In this document: in pieces, positions 54,110 through 64,000 of the stretch
Layout: every line of letters starts with the position of its first letter
Numbering within the stretch: the stretch's first letter is position 1
Source of the DNA: Apoderus coryli
Lineage: Eukaryota > Arthropoda > Insecta > Coleoptera > Attelabidae
Length of the DNA: 64,000 nucleotides
Assembly: GCA_911728435.2 (NCBI GenBank)
Contig: OU452198.1
Location: forward strand, 30,657,902 to 30,721,901
Direction: 5' to 3'
Program-made: the position numbers and the translations under genes
The notes under the pieces: generated by a model
Database searches by the model: none
What the model was told of the DNA's origin: nothing
The model's input: the letters and a program-made list of their open reading frames with translations, nothing else

Positions 54110-54626
54110 ACAAAGAAGATATAAAAAAAATGGATTACAATTAATCAAATATATTAATAAATGTAAAAATGATATAACACTGAACCAATTAAGATTTCAA
54201 AAATATCAATTGGCAAGAATTAAATCTTCTTTCATATTGGCCAATCTCCCACCCACAGAAGGTGCAGGAGAACAACATTGTTACAGGGCATATTATCAGC
54301 TTCAGACTTGGCTGGGTAACGAACTGACAGCAATAGATTGGGGCTGGAAGCAACATCAACGCGCCGAAAACATGGTTTAAAATGCACAAATTTATGCTCA
54401 AATTGTCATGGTTCTGAAACATGCTCCAATGTGGAAGAAAAAAACCTACGAGGAAGTTGATGATTTGGATGAAATTGTGGATGAAGAACCAATGAGACCG
54501 GAAATAATCTTGGAGATGAAGACGGTGATGGTCTTGAAGATTTCGAAGATCCACTAGAATCGGGAAGGTTTGTCGAATCTAACGATGAAGAAATGCCATC
54601 AAAGAGACAAAAACTAACGGAGAAGT
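54110..54626 (+). pseudogene. Repeat-associated CXC-type protein remnant
   Basis: Plus strand: ITLNQLRFQKYQLARIKSSF, LPPTEGAGEQHCYRAYYQLQ, TWLGNELTAIDWGWK, then after a gap and frame shift KHGLKCTNLCSNCHGSETCS and NVEEKNL, then an acidic tail. The LPPT.....H..R.Y.Q.Q.WLG....DWGW followed by a C-rich G-x-K-C-x-x-x-C-x-x-C block resembles a multicopy insect protein I know only as TE-associated, with CXC (tesmin/TSO1-like) cysteines. Most of the cysteine block is deleted between DWGWK and KHGL. Confidence 0.55.
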
Positions 54627-55690
54627 AATTAGAAAAAAAAATTTCGGAATCGAGTTTTTTTCATTATTTGCATTTTCTGAGAACATTTACCATAGTAGTG
54701 TATATTTTTTTATACCATCAGAAATTAGAGATTTCAACGAACAAAAAACACACCAACTTTTTTAAAAAAGCAGATATTTTGACGTGAGAATTATATTGTG
54801 CAACGAACATGAAATGACATATATTTCCTACGAGTATGATCGTTTGTTGGTGATTTTTCATGCTCGCCGCTACTTTCCCAACTAGTTACTAGGTAACTAG
54901 TGGGAAATATTAGTACGCATATTATTAACTTTGCTAGGTAACTAGTGGGAAATATTATTACGCACGGGTAAATGATAAACAGCATTACAATGTACTACAT
55001 TTTCAAATCATGATTGACCATATAATAAAGGCATTTAAAGACAGTCGTAGAAAAAAATTATTGTATGTTTGGGACATACAAAGGTAAGTTTTCACCAAAT
55101 TTCGTGAAAATTTTTTTGCAAAAGATAAAAATAAAAAACCAAAAACTCGGTTATTCGAATTTTTCACATAAATTTTGAGGTTATGTCAAAAAAGTGTCGA
55201 TACGAAAGTTGTAGATCTTTTATTACCTACAACTTTCCCATTTAACTTTTTTTCATAGGACTTGCAGTTTTACCGGAAATCGAGATTAACCGTTTTTTAC
55301 CCTTAAAAACTCACACCCTCCCCTTCCCGACTTCAGATCCCCCGTAATTTATTTTTCCTTTCATTTTTGTTATATTCTCTACGTTTTCCAATGGGTATCA
55401 TCCTACTATAATTTTTTTTCACTTTTTACCATTTTTTTTATCGACCCTGGTCTATATTTGTTTACTAATAGTTTTTGTCAGTGTAGACTAAGTATAAATA
55501 AAAAATATATAAATCGAAAATCTACGTTTCCGACTGGCTGCCATCGGGATTTTTTTTTAAATTTCTGTTCTTTAAAAAGTTGCAATACTTTAAATGCCTG
55601 CAATGTAACTGAAGCCAATACAGTCAAAAAATGTTTCCTTTTTCTTAAAACTACTAGGTACATGTACTTCAGTTTCTAATGCAATTTGTA
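54627..55690. other. Gene-free spacer with a near-palindrome duplicated
   Basis: CCCAACTAGTTAC-TA-GGTAACTAGTGGG lies at about 54877-54905. The segment CTAGGTAACTAGTGGGAAAT to ACGCA occurs twice (54886 and 54933). The remainder is AT-rich and non-coding. Confidence 0.5.
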
Positions 55691-56120
55691 TTTTTAGTCA
55701 ATTATATTTTTATCTCTAACCTGAACTTCAGTTTTTAAGTACCCCCAAAGAAAGACGTCCAGTGGCGTTAAATCTGGCGATCTTGGGGGCCACTCTTGGG
55801 TACCTCTCCTTCCAATTCATTTCGGAGGAAATGTTTCATCGATCCATTGCCTGACATGACAAGCGTAATGAGGAGGAGCTCCATCTTGTTGCAAATGCAA
55901 ATTGTCTTCCTCCAATATAAGGTTTCCGTTCTCAACGGTCTGGTTTTATAGCTATTTATTACATTTTATAAAAGTTCTAAACAGAGGTGAGGTTTTCTTC
56001 GATAAAAATCTCGTCCGGCCAGAATTCCTGCTTAGACATTGATCTTCTCGCGATACTCTCGAAAAACATGTGGATTTTCATTATTTCAATTGTGCTTGTT
56101 GACAAATCCATTCAGGAAAA
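55691..56120 (-). pseudogene. Second mariner/Tc1-like transposase remnant
   Basis: Minus strand: NENPHVFRE and KINVWAGILAGRDFYRRKPH-type sequence (with stops), then HLQQDGAPPHYACHVRQWID, FPPKWIGRRGTQEWPPRSPD and LTPLDVFLWGYLK. These are the catalytic-domain boxes of IS630/Tc1-type transposases, with the third catalytic D in PRSPDLTPLD. The family differs from that in the CDC40 intron (LTPLD versus LNPID). It is heavily damaged. Confidence 0.8.
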
Positions 56121-56436
56121 TTGTTGATGAATTTGTAGATTGTACGGAAAGAACTTATTAGTATTAAAATGAAAGCATTGTATGTTTAATTTACCATATT
56201 ATTAAATTAAAATATCAAAGTTCCACTACCTTTATTACGTAAAATGAACTATTGAACCCTAATTTATAATACGTTTAAGGTTTTATTATTCAGACTACTT
56301 ACTTGCGTTAATGATAGGTAGGTACTAGGTATACACTATATTATATTCATAAGCGTAACTAGGGGTGGGTTACGAGTTCCCACATACCCCGGGTGGCGGA
56401 GAATGTCTCGGATCTTATTATTTCACAACTTGATAA
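56121..56436. other. Spacer, nothing recognised
   Basis: AT-rich. Ends at the microsatellite tail of the LINE that follows. Confidence 0.4.
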
Positions 56437-57655
56437 TAATAATAATAAGTTTATTTGCAGTTCAAAATGAGATACATGTTCAATATATTATAAATATTTA
56501 GAAAAAAAAGAACCACAAAATGGGCTGAATGGCAGTAAAAACTGATACAGAAATTCAGCCCAAACTAAAATATCATATTCAAAGTAACAGTGAAAAATAG
56601 ATAAACAAAAAAAAAAAAAAAACAAAAAATCATATTGTGAAGCTCCCAAAATTGAACAAAAAAATCTGAAAAATTACTCTAACTAACGCAATAACAACAT
56701 AAAATATGTACAAATTCAAAAAAATATTAGTAAGAATAGTCATTTTAAATATTGGGAAATTGGGGATCAGTTCAAAGGGGATTCAATAAATAAGTGTTCA
56801 CGAATTTTTCTCTTAAAGGAGTATACATTTAACTTTTTTAAGTAATCAGGTATGCGATTATAGATTTTGTAAATTTGAAAAGAGAATGATCGCTCAAAAA
56901 TGGCAGGTCTGTGGCTTGCGGTAGAAAGAAGATTTCTGGACCTAATGTTTATGTTATGTATTATGTACATTCGATCGGAACTTAATTTTATTATACAGAT
57001 ATGGGGGTTGTCTAGTCATAAGAATTGTATGAAATAAAACCGCTGAATGTAACTGCCTCCGGTCCTTCATGGACAGCCATTTGGTACTTAATAGTTTATG
57101 GCTTACAGGTTCGTACTTCCTAATCCCAAAAATGTACCCAGACATGATTTTTGAGCCCGTTCGATACGATTTTTATCAATATTTAGCAAACAGGGCCCAT
57201 AAACAACGTCACAAAAATTAAAATTACTCAAAACCAGTGTGTCAGTGAGTCTAGCTTTAAGTTCAACAAAGAGTACGTGTCTGTGTGGATAAAGCATCTT
57301 CAATGAGGCATATGACTTTGAAATGCATTTAGAAATGTGATCATTGAAGCGTAATTCGGAATCCAACACTAGTCCCAAACTTCTGACCTTGTCTGTAATT
57401 TGCAGTGACACATCATTGGGCTTAATTTGCATACAATTTTTAACATGTTGTTTTTACCAAAAAACAAGACTTGTGTTTTTGCAGCATTTATTGTTAATTG
57501 ATGCTTATCAGACCACAGGGCTAGGGAATCCAAATCGTAATTTATTTTCTGGTTGGTATTAGACAGCATCCTCAACTTGAAATGAAAATCTCAGTTGACT
57601 ATCATCAGCGTACATGTAACTTTCACAATATGCAAGACTTGATGGATGATAAAAT
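56437..57655 (-). pseudogene. CR1-like LINE: 3' half of reverse transcriptase with microsatellite tail
   Basis: Minus strand. From the 5' break, CESYMYADDSQLRFSFQVED carries an intact YADD box. It is followed by frames with LDSLALWSDKHQLTINAAKT, VRSLGLVLDSELRFNDHISK, LTDTLVLSNFNFCDVVYGPC, SGYIFGIRKYEPVSHKL and, at the C-terminus, RSFSFQIYKIYNRIPDYLKK to REHLF. Four frame breaks inactivate it. The 3' end at about 56437 is a (TTA)n repeat, as in CR1-type elements, which end in short tandem repeats rather than poly-A. Confidence 0.85.
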
Positions 57656-58440
57656 TATTCATTGAATACTAATCCGAATTATTGTTAATTTTTGTTGCAC
57701 TTCTAGGTTTATTGTGTACTACATCAAGTAAGGAATAAATTCGTTTTCTTCAAAAAAGAAAAGGATTCTGGAAATTTTTGAGTAAATTAATGTTTAAATT
57801 TTATTTAGTTTATTCAGTTCATTTAACAAACTAATTAATTAAGTGTTCAAGTTGAAGTCCGAATATCTATTCTCTAACAGAAAGACGCATTTTGTTTACT
57901 TTCTTCGCGAAAAAATAATTTTAATTTATTTATTCACGGTCAAAGTCCATTATTACAGCATACATAAAACATATAATAAACAATAATATAAAGTTATAAT
58001 GTAATTTAATTAATTTAATACAATGAAACAGTTTCCAAAATTTTGCTCGTGCCGTTCGCAATAAACATGCAAGGACCCGAAAGACAGTCGGACGACAACA
58101 AAACAGGCATTGGCCAATCATGCCAAACCGCCACCGCGACGCCCACACTTCAAGCGTCAAGTAAACTCACCGATAGGCGCAACAAAATCGAGGTTTAAAT
58201 AAGAGTGAGAATTGGCCAATCTGATAACTCTGGGGATAAAATGATTGCGCCCGTAATTCGTACGGTGGAACTCTTCGTCGAAAAGCTGAAAGGCTCTATT
58301 ATTCCTGGACGGACATTAGTGCTTGTGTACTTTAGTTGATTTTCATTGTTTATTGATGTACCTACTGATATTTAATAGTTAAGCTTTAGTTGTAGTTGTT
58401 TTTGTATGCATTGCTCTGTAAATGGAACTTAGTCGACTGA
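57656..58440. other. Mostly unassigned; a GC-richer island at 58020-58330
   Basis: 58020-58330 is more GC-rich than its surroundings (GCCGTTCGCAATAAACATGC, CAAACCGCCACCGCGACGCC) and may be part of a LINE, but I see no conserved protein motif. Confidence 0.35.
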
Positions 58441-59100
58441 GGACGAGAGTCTTCGATAATCATAACATCGACGTTCGAACTAAGTTACGTATAGCTGTGA
58501 GTCTTGGACCACTTATCGAAGGCATTTAAAAGCCCTAGAGAAGTACCATCGACGATGTCTTAGAAGAATTCTCGGAATCAAATGGCAGGACCGACGAACG
58601 AACATCAGCGTTCTGGAGGAAGCTGAATCAACTAGCATTGAAGCGATGATTGTGAGGCACCAGCTGCGTTGGGCTGGCCACGTAATCCGCATGCCAATGG
58701 AACGCCTTCCCAAGAGAATTCTTTATTCACAGCTTAAGGTCGGTTCACGAAATCAGGGAGGGCAGCAAAAGAGATACAATAATGTTCTTAAGACCAACAT
58801 GAAGACGTGTGGCTTAGATGTGAAGAACAACTGGGAGCAGATCGCGAACGAACGACCGAGATGGAGGCGTATCATGTACGAGGGTCATCAAGTTTTGAAG
58901 AGCAGCGTCGACGACATGAGGATGCAAAGACACAGCACCCAAAAGAAAAGAGAACGCATCAATGGGGCAGCGCACCTACAACAGCCGGTAATTGGTGGTG
59001 ATTGGGTGTGTCAATATTGTGATAAGGTTTGCGGCTAGAGGATCTGTCTGTTTAGCCATCTTAGAGTTGACAACAAAAATCCCTGAGTTGGAATAATTCA
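58441..59100 (+). pseudogene. RTE-like LINE, C-terminal domain of ORF2
   Basis: Plus strand. A damaged start (RVFDNHNIDVRTKLR) is joined to CESWTTYRRHLKALEKYH-type sequence. The best-preserved frame is 58646-59035: MIVRHQLRWAGHVIRMPMER, RILYSQLKVGSRNQGGQQKR, NNWEQIANERPRWRRI and a terminal zinc-finger-like DWVCQYCDKVCG. The finger is cut by a TAG and continues as LFSHLRVD. This tail is a familiar multicopy insect LINE C-terminus. The RT domain proper is missing. Confidence 0.75.
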
Positions 59101-60213
59101 TACTCGTTAGCGAGTGAATGCTGATGATGTTGTTGATGATGGCTGGTCAAAGATGAAACGTCGTATGCCAGAAGTTTTAACATTATTGGATAGAGCGGAA
59201 AAAGTGACATAATGAATGTGAAATTTATTTTAAAATTCGTTCGTAAATGCAGCCCGGAATACATAATACGATTTACTAAAATTTCTTTTTTTTTTCCGAA
59301 TATCTCCGGAACTAATCGGAATCTTACAACTTTCGAAACGAAAAATTGTTGGGCTCATAAATCCACAACTTTGCCTCAATTTCACCAATTTTGTATCTCT
59401 TTCTGTTTTCGAAATCCCAATGATGAGGCTCGAATTCGAACCACCCTGTACACTAAATTTAACAGACGATTCATTGACTAATTTTAAGACAAAAAGTTCC
59501 GAAAATGCTTCGTTCTCAAGGTATAGTATGTTAAATAGTTATTCAGTCCTACCTCCATAAAATGTATCGAGTCCAGTGGCGTCCCGAGCGGCCCCCAACG
59601 AATATTTTTTACAAAAAATGTACGCTATTGTCTTTTTGTGTTTTTTTTTTATTTTCCTTGGATTAAACTAAAAAGACAATTTTTTCCCATCTTGCTTAGT
59701 TTTCGACAAAACCAAATATCCTTACTTGCGCATATCGCTAAACCTCACAACAACCGTGGGGATTAATAGGAAAAATCAAGGGTTGGTTACAACTAAATTC
59801 CATCCCTACAATTCCGACATTAATAACCATTGTGTGTATTAAAAAAATAATTTTATGGCTCTTCACTAGATGCCGCCATTATCGCCTTTTCTCCTATGGT
59901 GTTCTAGACGGCTATTTGTTGTACGCCCCACATCCGCTACTGGTTGTAATTTAAATTTTTTTAGTATGTATTTTGCATGTCTTGTTCTAATAAATTATTA
60001 TTCGTATTTTACTTCAGTGTCTGCAAAAAAGCCTGCATTATTTTTTTGGTTGTTGAAATGCCATACAAATAGTTGTTTGTCTCTGGTCAATTTGACATTT
60101 GTTTTTTGAAAACAAAACATTGTTTCATTTTGCATTCACTCTTTTGCGGACACTGTATATACAGGATGTCGGAAATATGTTTATTCAATTTTATTGAGAA
60201 AATAATATACCTA
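59101..60213. other. Gene-free spacer
   Basis: An inverted pair ATTGTCTTTTT/AAAAAGACAAT lies at about 59629 and 59670, related by sequence to the CATTGTCTTT palindromes. Solo CAGGGTG-type boxes lie at about 59443 and 60170. No gene. Confidence 0.4.
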
Positions 60214-61116
60214 CACTGTGTCCAAGATAGGAATGGGATAGCATTAAAATCTTGAAAACGGTAGGAGTTACAATGTCGGTTAAATTAGAGAAAAGTTGTA
60301 CAATGTAAATATCTTTTAAATGGTGTTTTCAAAAGTAAACTAACTTTAACCGTTTCCGAGAATTTTTGCGTTTTTAGTTTTTATTTATTTCTAACATTAT
60401 TTTTACAGATATAAAAAAATGAAAAACACTTCCTCATTGCTACTGTTTGAGGAGAATAAGATAGCGTTTTTACAAATTTTCACTACGACGTTTTGTTTTT
60501 GAAAAACCATCAACTTGTTTTTTTTCAATACGGCCCTGGATATTTTATTGTTAAATTTAAAGCCATTTTCAATTCCAAAATAGGTGGTATATCACACGTA
60601 ATGGTTTAAACAAGTTTTCAGTGTTTTTAGCTGTTATTTAAAATTATTCAAGAAAAATCGCCATAGTTTGGCACTTATTTTGCATAAAACATTCATCTCA
60701 GAAAGGCATTTGTTTAATAACCTCCAAAAGCACAAAAATTTCAAATACATTTAAAAAACGTACAGAATAAAATGTTGTACTGAGACAGAAATAAATTGTG
60801 GAATAATAATAAATAATTGTGAGTAACGACGAATGGTTTTGCAAAACATCTTCATTCAGTCAGTTAAGTGCCAAACTATAATGATTTTTCTTGAATAATT
60901 TTAAATAACAGCTAAAAACACTGAAATGCTGTTAAAACCATTACATGTGATATAAATTTTTGATTTGAAAATGGCTTAAATTTAACAATAAAAAATCGAG
61001 GGCCATATTGAAAAAACCAAGTTGATGATGGTCTTTCAAAAACCAAACGTCGTAATGAAAATTTGTAAGCGCTATCATATTCTCCGCAAAAAGTAACATC
61101 GAGGAAGTGCTTTTAA

Positions 61117-62392
61117 CCCATTAAAGCCCATTGGCACATAAATGTGCCAGCGTTATTTTCTTTTATTTTTTCAAAACTCCCCAAACTGAGCTGTTCTAGA
61201 TACATACTGAACTGTTCCTTGCGTAGTTATTTACAGGTCATAATTTTTTTTTAGATTTTACAGTGCTTGATTTTTGAGAAATTAATGAAAATCTAACCCA
61301 CTCTGAAGCATCTTACTACACCTGTCTGCACTGATGTAAATATACATTTTTTTTCTACTTTTAATTACTTTACTAGCTGTTACATTTTTCATTTTGTTAT
61401 TGATAAATATTCATTGTAACGATATTCAACAAAACCATAAGTTTTTTTATAACATAAATTTTATTATGAAGGAAAAAAAACCATTGGCACATAAACGTGC
61501 CAGTGGGCAGACATGATTTCTATTTCAAAGATATGCATACGCAGTTGGCCTTGTTCTATTTTTAGTATTTGAACTGTCAAACACGCACCAGTACGTATTT
61601 ATTACGTTCAGTACGCAATTTAGAAATTATTACTGGTACTTTACGGAAAAATAGAGTTTCAAAAGAATCAAATATGTCTGAGTATAATTTGTTGCTAAAA
61701 CAAGCCGAGGAACAATGGAACTCAAAACCGATGGAAAATTAGTACTTGTGCGGGGGAATGATAATTCCATTGTAACTGTATTATCAAACTGCTGTAATCA
61801 TATTCTTCCTTTGAAAAATGTAGAGATATTCTATAACTAAAAAAAGTAAAATTCATATTCAAATGCCGCTTATAACAAAAATATGGGAGGCGTCGATTTT
61901 GAATGATCAGGTCTGTCTGCTTTATATTTATGGGCACCCTTCAATGAAACCAGGGCCATCATCAAGCGCATTATCACCAATTGTCAATTAGTTACGTTTG
62001 AATGAACAAAATCACTTGATAGTCCAAAGTAGTGAAACATAGGCAAAATGTAAAAAATGTTCTAACCGCACCAGTTTTGAGAATAATACCTGCAAAGTAG
62101 CCCTGCACCCAAAAACATACTTTAGAAATTTCCATAGAACATACCTTTTTATTAGATTTATCAATAACTGATGTAATTATTCAAACATTATTTAGTTTTA
62201 AATATTTTTGTAATGTTTCTCTTATGTTACTGTATGTGCCTGGTGGCACATTTATGTGCCACTATTTTTTTGGTACTTTTATTATAAATAAATTTTAAAT
62301 TTTGCGTATACAATGTTATTTCACATATATAAACAGCAACTAACGTGTTTTTGTTCTAATTAAAACAGACAAAAATTACGGGCACTAATGGG
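61117..62392 (+). mobile_element. piggyBac-type element remnant inside the foldback element
   Basis: Flanked by TTAA (61113-61116 and 62393-62396). The ends are CCCATTAAAGCCC and GGGCACTAATGGG. The palindrome GGCACATAAATGTGCC (or a one-base variant) occurs at about 61134, 61486 and 62236. The uninterrupted sequence of the opposite foldback arm (around 60405-60435) confirms the insertion point. Confidence 0.88.
61680..61990 (+). pseudogene. piggyBac transposase, C-terminal fragment
   Basis: Plus strand: KTDGKLVLVRGNDNSIVTVL, SNCCNHILPLKN, VEIFYN, then AAYNKNMGGVDF. The Y-N-x-x-M-G-G-V-D box is diagnostic for piggyBac transposases and precedes the last catalytic aspartate region. Upstream domains are deleted and stops follow. 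It shows that this TTAA element descends from an autonomous piggyBac. Confidence 0.8.
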
Positions 62393-62588
62393 TTAATATG
62401 TTTATATCTGAAAAACTAATGTCAGAAATAAATATAAACCAAAATCGCAAAAACTTTTAGTTTACTTTTGAAAACATCATTTAAAAGGTGTGTAACTTGT
62501 ACAACTTTTCTCTCATTTAACCGACATTGTAACTCCTACCTTTTCCAAGATTCGAATGCTATACCATTGGTGTCCTGGACACAGTGTA

Positions 62589-63337
62589 TACAGGGTGTTC
62601 AAAATACAATAAATAAATACAGGAATTCTTTAGTCCCCCTGATTGTATAAATCAATCGAAATTCTTTCTTTTTTTTTTTTTCAAAATATTCTGCATGAAG
62701 ATCAAAACACTTTCGAACTACTCTGAATGATTTAGCTCCAAAATATTTTGAATTGCTTCTTAAGGCTACACAACTTTCGGCCTACTTAACTAAAACAAGT
62801 CCAACCGATGCTAGATTTGCAATATTTTAAATTTTATTTTGCGTGCCTGGTTTACTTCTTATTATTTCCCCAAGCGTGATAGAAAATTTACAATGCACAG
62901 GGAGACCCAATGAGACAGCAGTGCCTTAATATGAATGTGAGCCAAGATAGTGTGGAAAGCCATGGCTTCTCTACAGAGATCCAAAGACGCACCACGGCTT
63001 GTTTATTCTTATTTGTTTCTATTTATTCAAAAAGTGCCCGATCAAGACCGCTGGGTCTTCAATAGGCCACCTCCGTGTTTTTCCTGTGCAAGCGTTGACA
63101 TCTCCATCCAGAAAGGTTTGAACAGACTTTCCTGGCTTAATCTTTCCTTCCCGATAGTTCGAACGTTAATTATCCGAATAAGATAAAATTTGGTATCTAT
63201 CATAGAACATGTCGTTACTAAAAATATCCCCAGCACTCACTTCCATTCCCCCAATCCGCGAAATTAACAACGACCCCTCGTAATCTACTTACTTACGGAT
63301 CGTTTGAAAAGAAAACCATTTTATTTGAGACACACTG
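62589..63337. other. Spacer, nothing firm
   Basis: A CAGGGTGTTC box follows the foldback element directly (62590). The 62950-63240 stretch has overlapping short ORFs on both strands; the minus one (LFKPFWMEMSTLAQEKHGGG) looks repeat-derived, but I cannot assign it. Confidence 0.35.
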
Positions 63338-63339
63338 TA

Positions 63340-63793
63340 CAATGTGTCCGCGGATAGAGTTTGGAAGACGAACAACTTTTTTATTTGTAGATTTAGAATT
63401 AAAACGTCTGCTTGTGTCGAAACTACAATTTCGAATACCCAATTTACGATTACTATACAGGGTATAACATTTTTATGGATTTTGATTTTTTTAATTTTAT
63501 TATTTTAATAATAGCTATGAAATTAACCACTTTGAGAAAAATGTTGATTAGATTGTTTTGCACAATTGGTGTAATAAATCACGGTTTTGAAAATATTTTC
63601 ATAAAATTAAAAACAAAAAAATCAAAATCATTAAAATTGATATTTTTGATATACCCTGTATACAACTCGTAAATTTGGTATTCGAAATTCTAGTTTCGAC
63701 ACAAGCAGACGTTTTTATAAAGAATGACTTTTTCTTCTAAATCTACAAATAAAAAAGTTTGTCCTCTTCTAATCTCTATCCGTGGATACATTG
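63340..63793. mobile_element. 454-bp TA-flanked MITE with long inverted repeats
   Basis: TA on both sides (63338-63339, 63794-63795). The ends are CAATGTGTCCGCGGATAGAG and the complement of CAATGTATCCACGGATAGAG. The arms run about 125 bp through TTATTTGTAGATTTAGAA, CGTCTGCTTGTGTCGAAACT and ATACAGGGTATA. The TGTGTCC start resembles that of the 60214-62586 element. No coding capacity. Confidence 0.88.
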
Positions 63794-64000
63794 TACAGGG
63801 TTATTCACGATTTATGGCGCGGAATATTGTGGACAAACTACGTGACTTTTAAAAAGTTTCATTTGTTGGACATGTGGGCATCTACTATGGCTACTTTTTA
63901 AAATTGGTTTAGTATTATACAGGGTGTCCCAAATAACCTAAAACTATCAAAGTTATGTTTTTTTAAATGGAATGCCCTGTATATTATTGCACTGTTAGAT

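Larger units (their letters stand above)
60214..62586. mobile_element. Large foldback element, TA-flanked, CACTGTGTCC ends
   Basis: TA on both sides (60212-60213, 62587-62588). The ends are CACTGTGTCCAAG and complement. The inverted arms extend inward about 450-480 bp: GTAGGAGTTACAATGTCGGT, then AAAGTTGTACAA, AAACACTTCCTC, CATTTTCAATTCC, TTTTAGCTGTTATTTAAAAT and TAGTTTGGCACTTA all recur inverted. The centre is about 60690-60860. The right arm is split by a piggyBac insertion (61117-62392). No transposase of its own. Confidence 0.85.

Noticed and set aside
63042..63236. A minus-strand 64-codon ORF (LFKPFWMEMSTLAQEKHGGG) as a gene
   Set aside because: Short, overlapping another short ORF on the other strand, and in repeat-rich sequence. 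It could be TE-derived, but no family could be named.
1..64000. A CRISPR array, bacterial operon or viral genome
   Set aside because: No regularly spaced direct repeats with unique spacers were seen. Genes have introns and polyadenylation signals, and all mobile elements are eukaryotic types.

Overview
This window looks like an insect nuclear chromosome: AT-rich, intron-containing, and dominated by transposable elements (TEs) of types that co-occur in arthropods (P/THAP, mariner/Tc1, pogo, hAT, piggyBac, DIRS, Penelope, Jockey/CR1-like and RTE-like LINEs). I cannot fix the insect order from sequence alone. Nothing points to bacteria, plasmid or virus, and no CRISPR array or operon is present.

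Only two host genes are recognisable. (1) CDC40/PRP17, a spliceosomal WD40 protein, lies on the minus strand as two exons (36527-37171 and 30911-32008) whose phases join into an apparently intact reading frame of about 580 aa. Its intron of about 4.5 kb holds a mariner/Tc1-like element (about 32140-36446) with a broken P-like (THAP) transposase gene inside it. (2) Two consecutive exons of a CD36/scavenger receptor class B gene (21322-21577 and 20614-20751, minus) have matching splice phases. The rest of that gene was not found.

The CDC40 locus was copied. A rearranged pseudogene copy occupies about 2970-8993: exon 1 on the plus strand next to a truncated exon 2 on the minus strand, then a shortened mariner and a P-like fragment. 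A third copy, exon 1 only, is at 11748-12369. The two P-like copies kept complementary parts, and the one in the pseudogene locus carries a 1.9 kb element inserted at TTAA.

Region by region: 1-2775 LINE (ORF1, endonuclease, start of RT); 2880-8993 CDC40 pseudo-locus; 9456-10975 gag/protease remnant of an LTR element; 11748-12543 third CDC40 copy; 14600-15610 short tandem repeats; 16405-17655 two foldback elements; 20614-21577 CD36-like exons; 21942-24853 mariner end joined to a DIRS element; 25066-26413 Penelope fragment and hammerhead-like motif; 26450-29660 pogo-like transposon with a PHD finger; 30911-37171 CDC40; 37943-39175 repeats and an inverted Penelope terminal pair with hammerhead-like motifs; 40290-43828 MITEs and a foldback element containing a young LINE insertion; 44064-44411 cluster of tiny palindromes; 46390-48427 LINE RT; 48582-49641 hAT remnant; 51386-52696 nested TA-type elements; 53050-59100 LINE, CXC-protein, mariner and RTE remnants; 60214-62586 large foldback with a piggyBac remnant inside; 63340-63793 MITE.

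The least explained signal is a set of tiny palindromic insertions (about 19-78 bp) beginning CA and ending TG. Several are flanked by direct repeats of 7-9 bp; at least two sequence families recur at unrelated sites, and one has an unoccupied counterpart in the same window. No gene of their own is visible.
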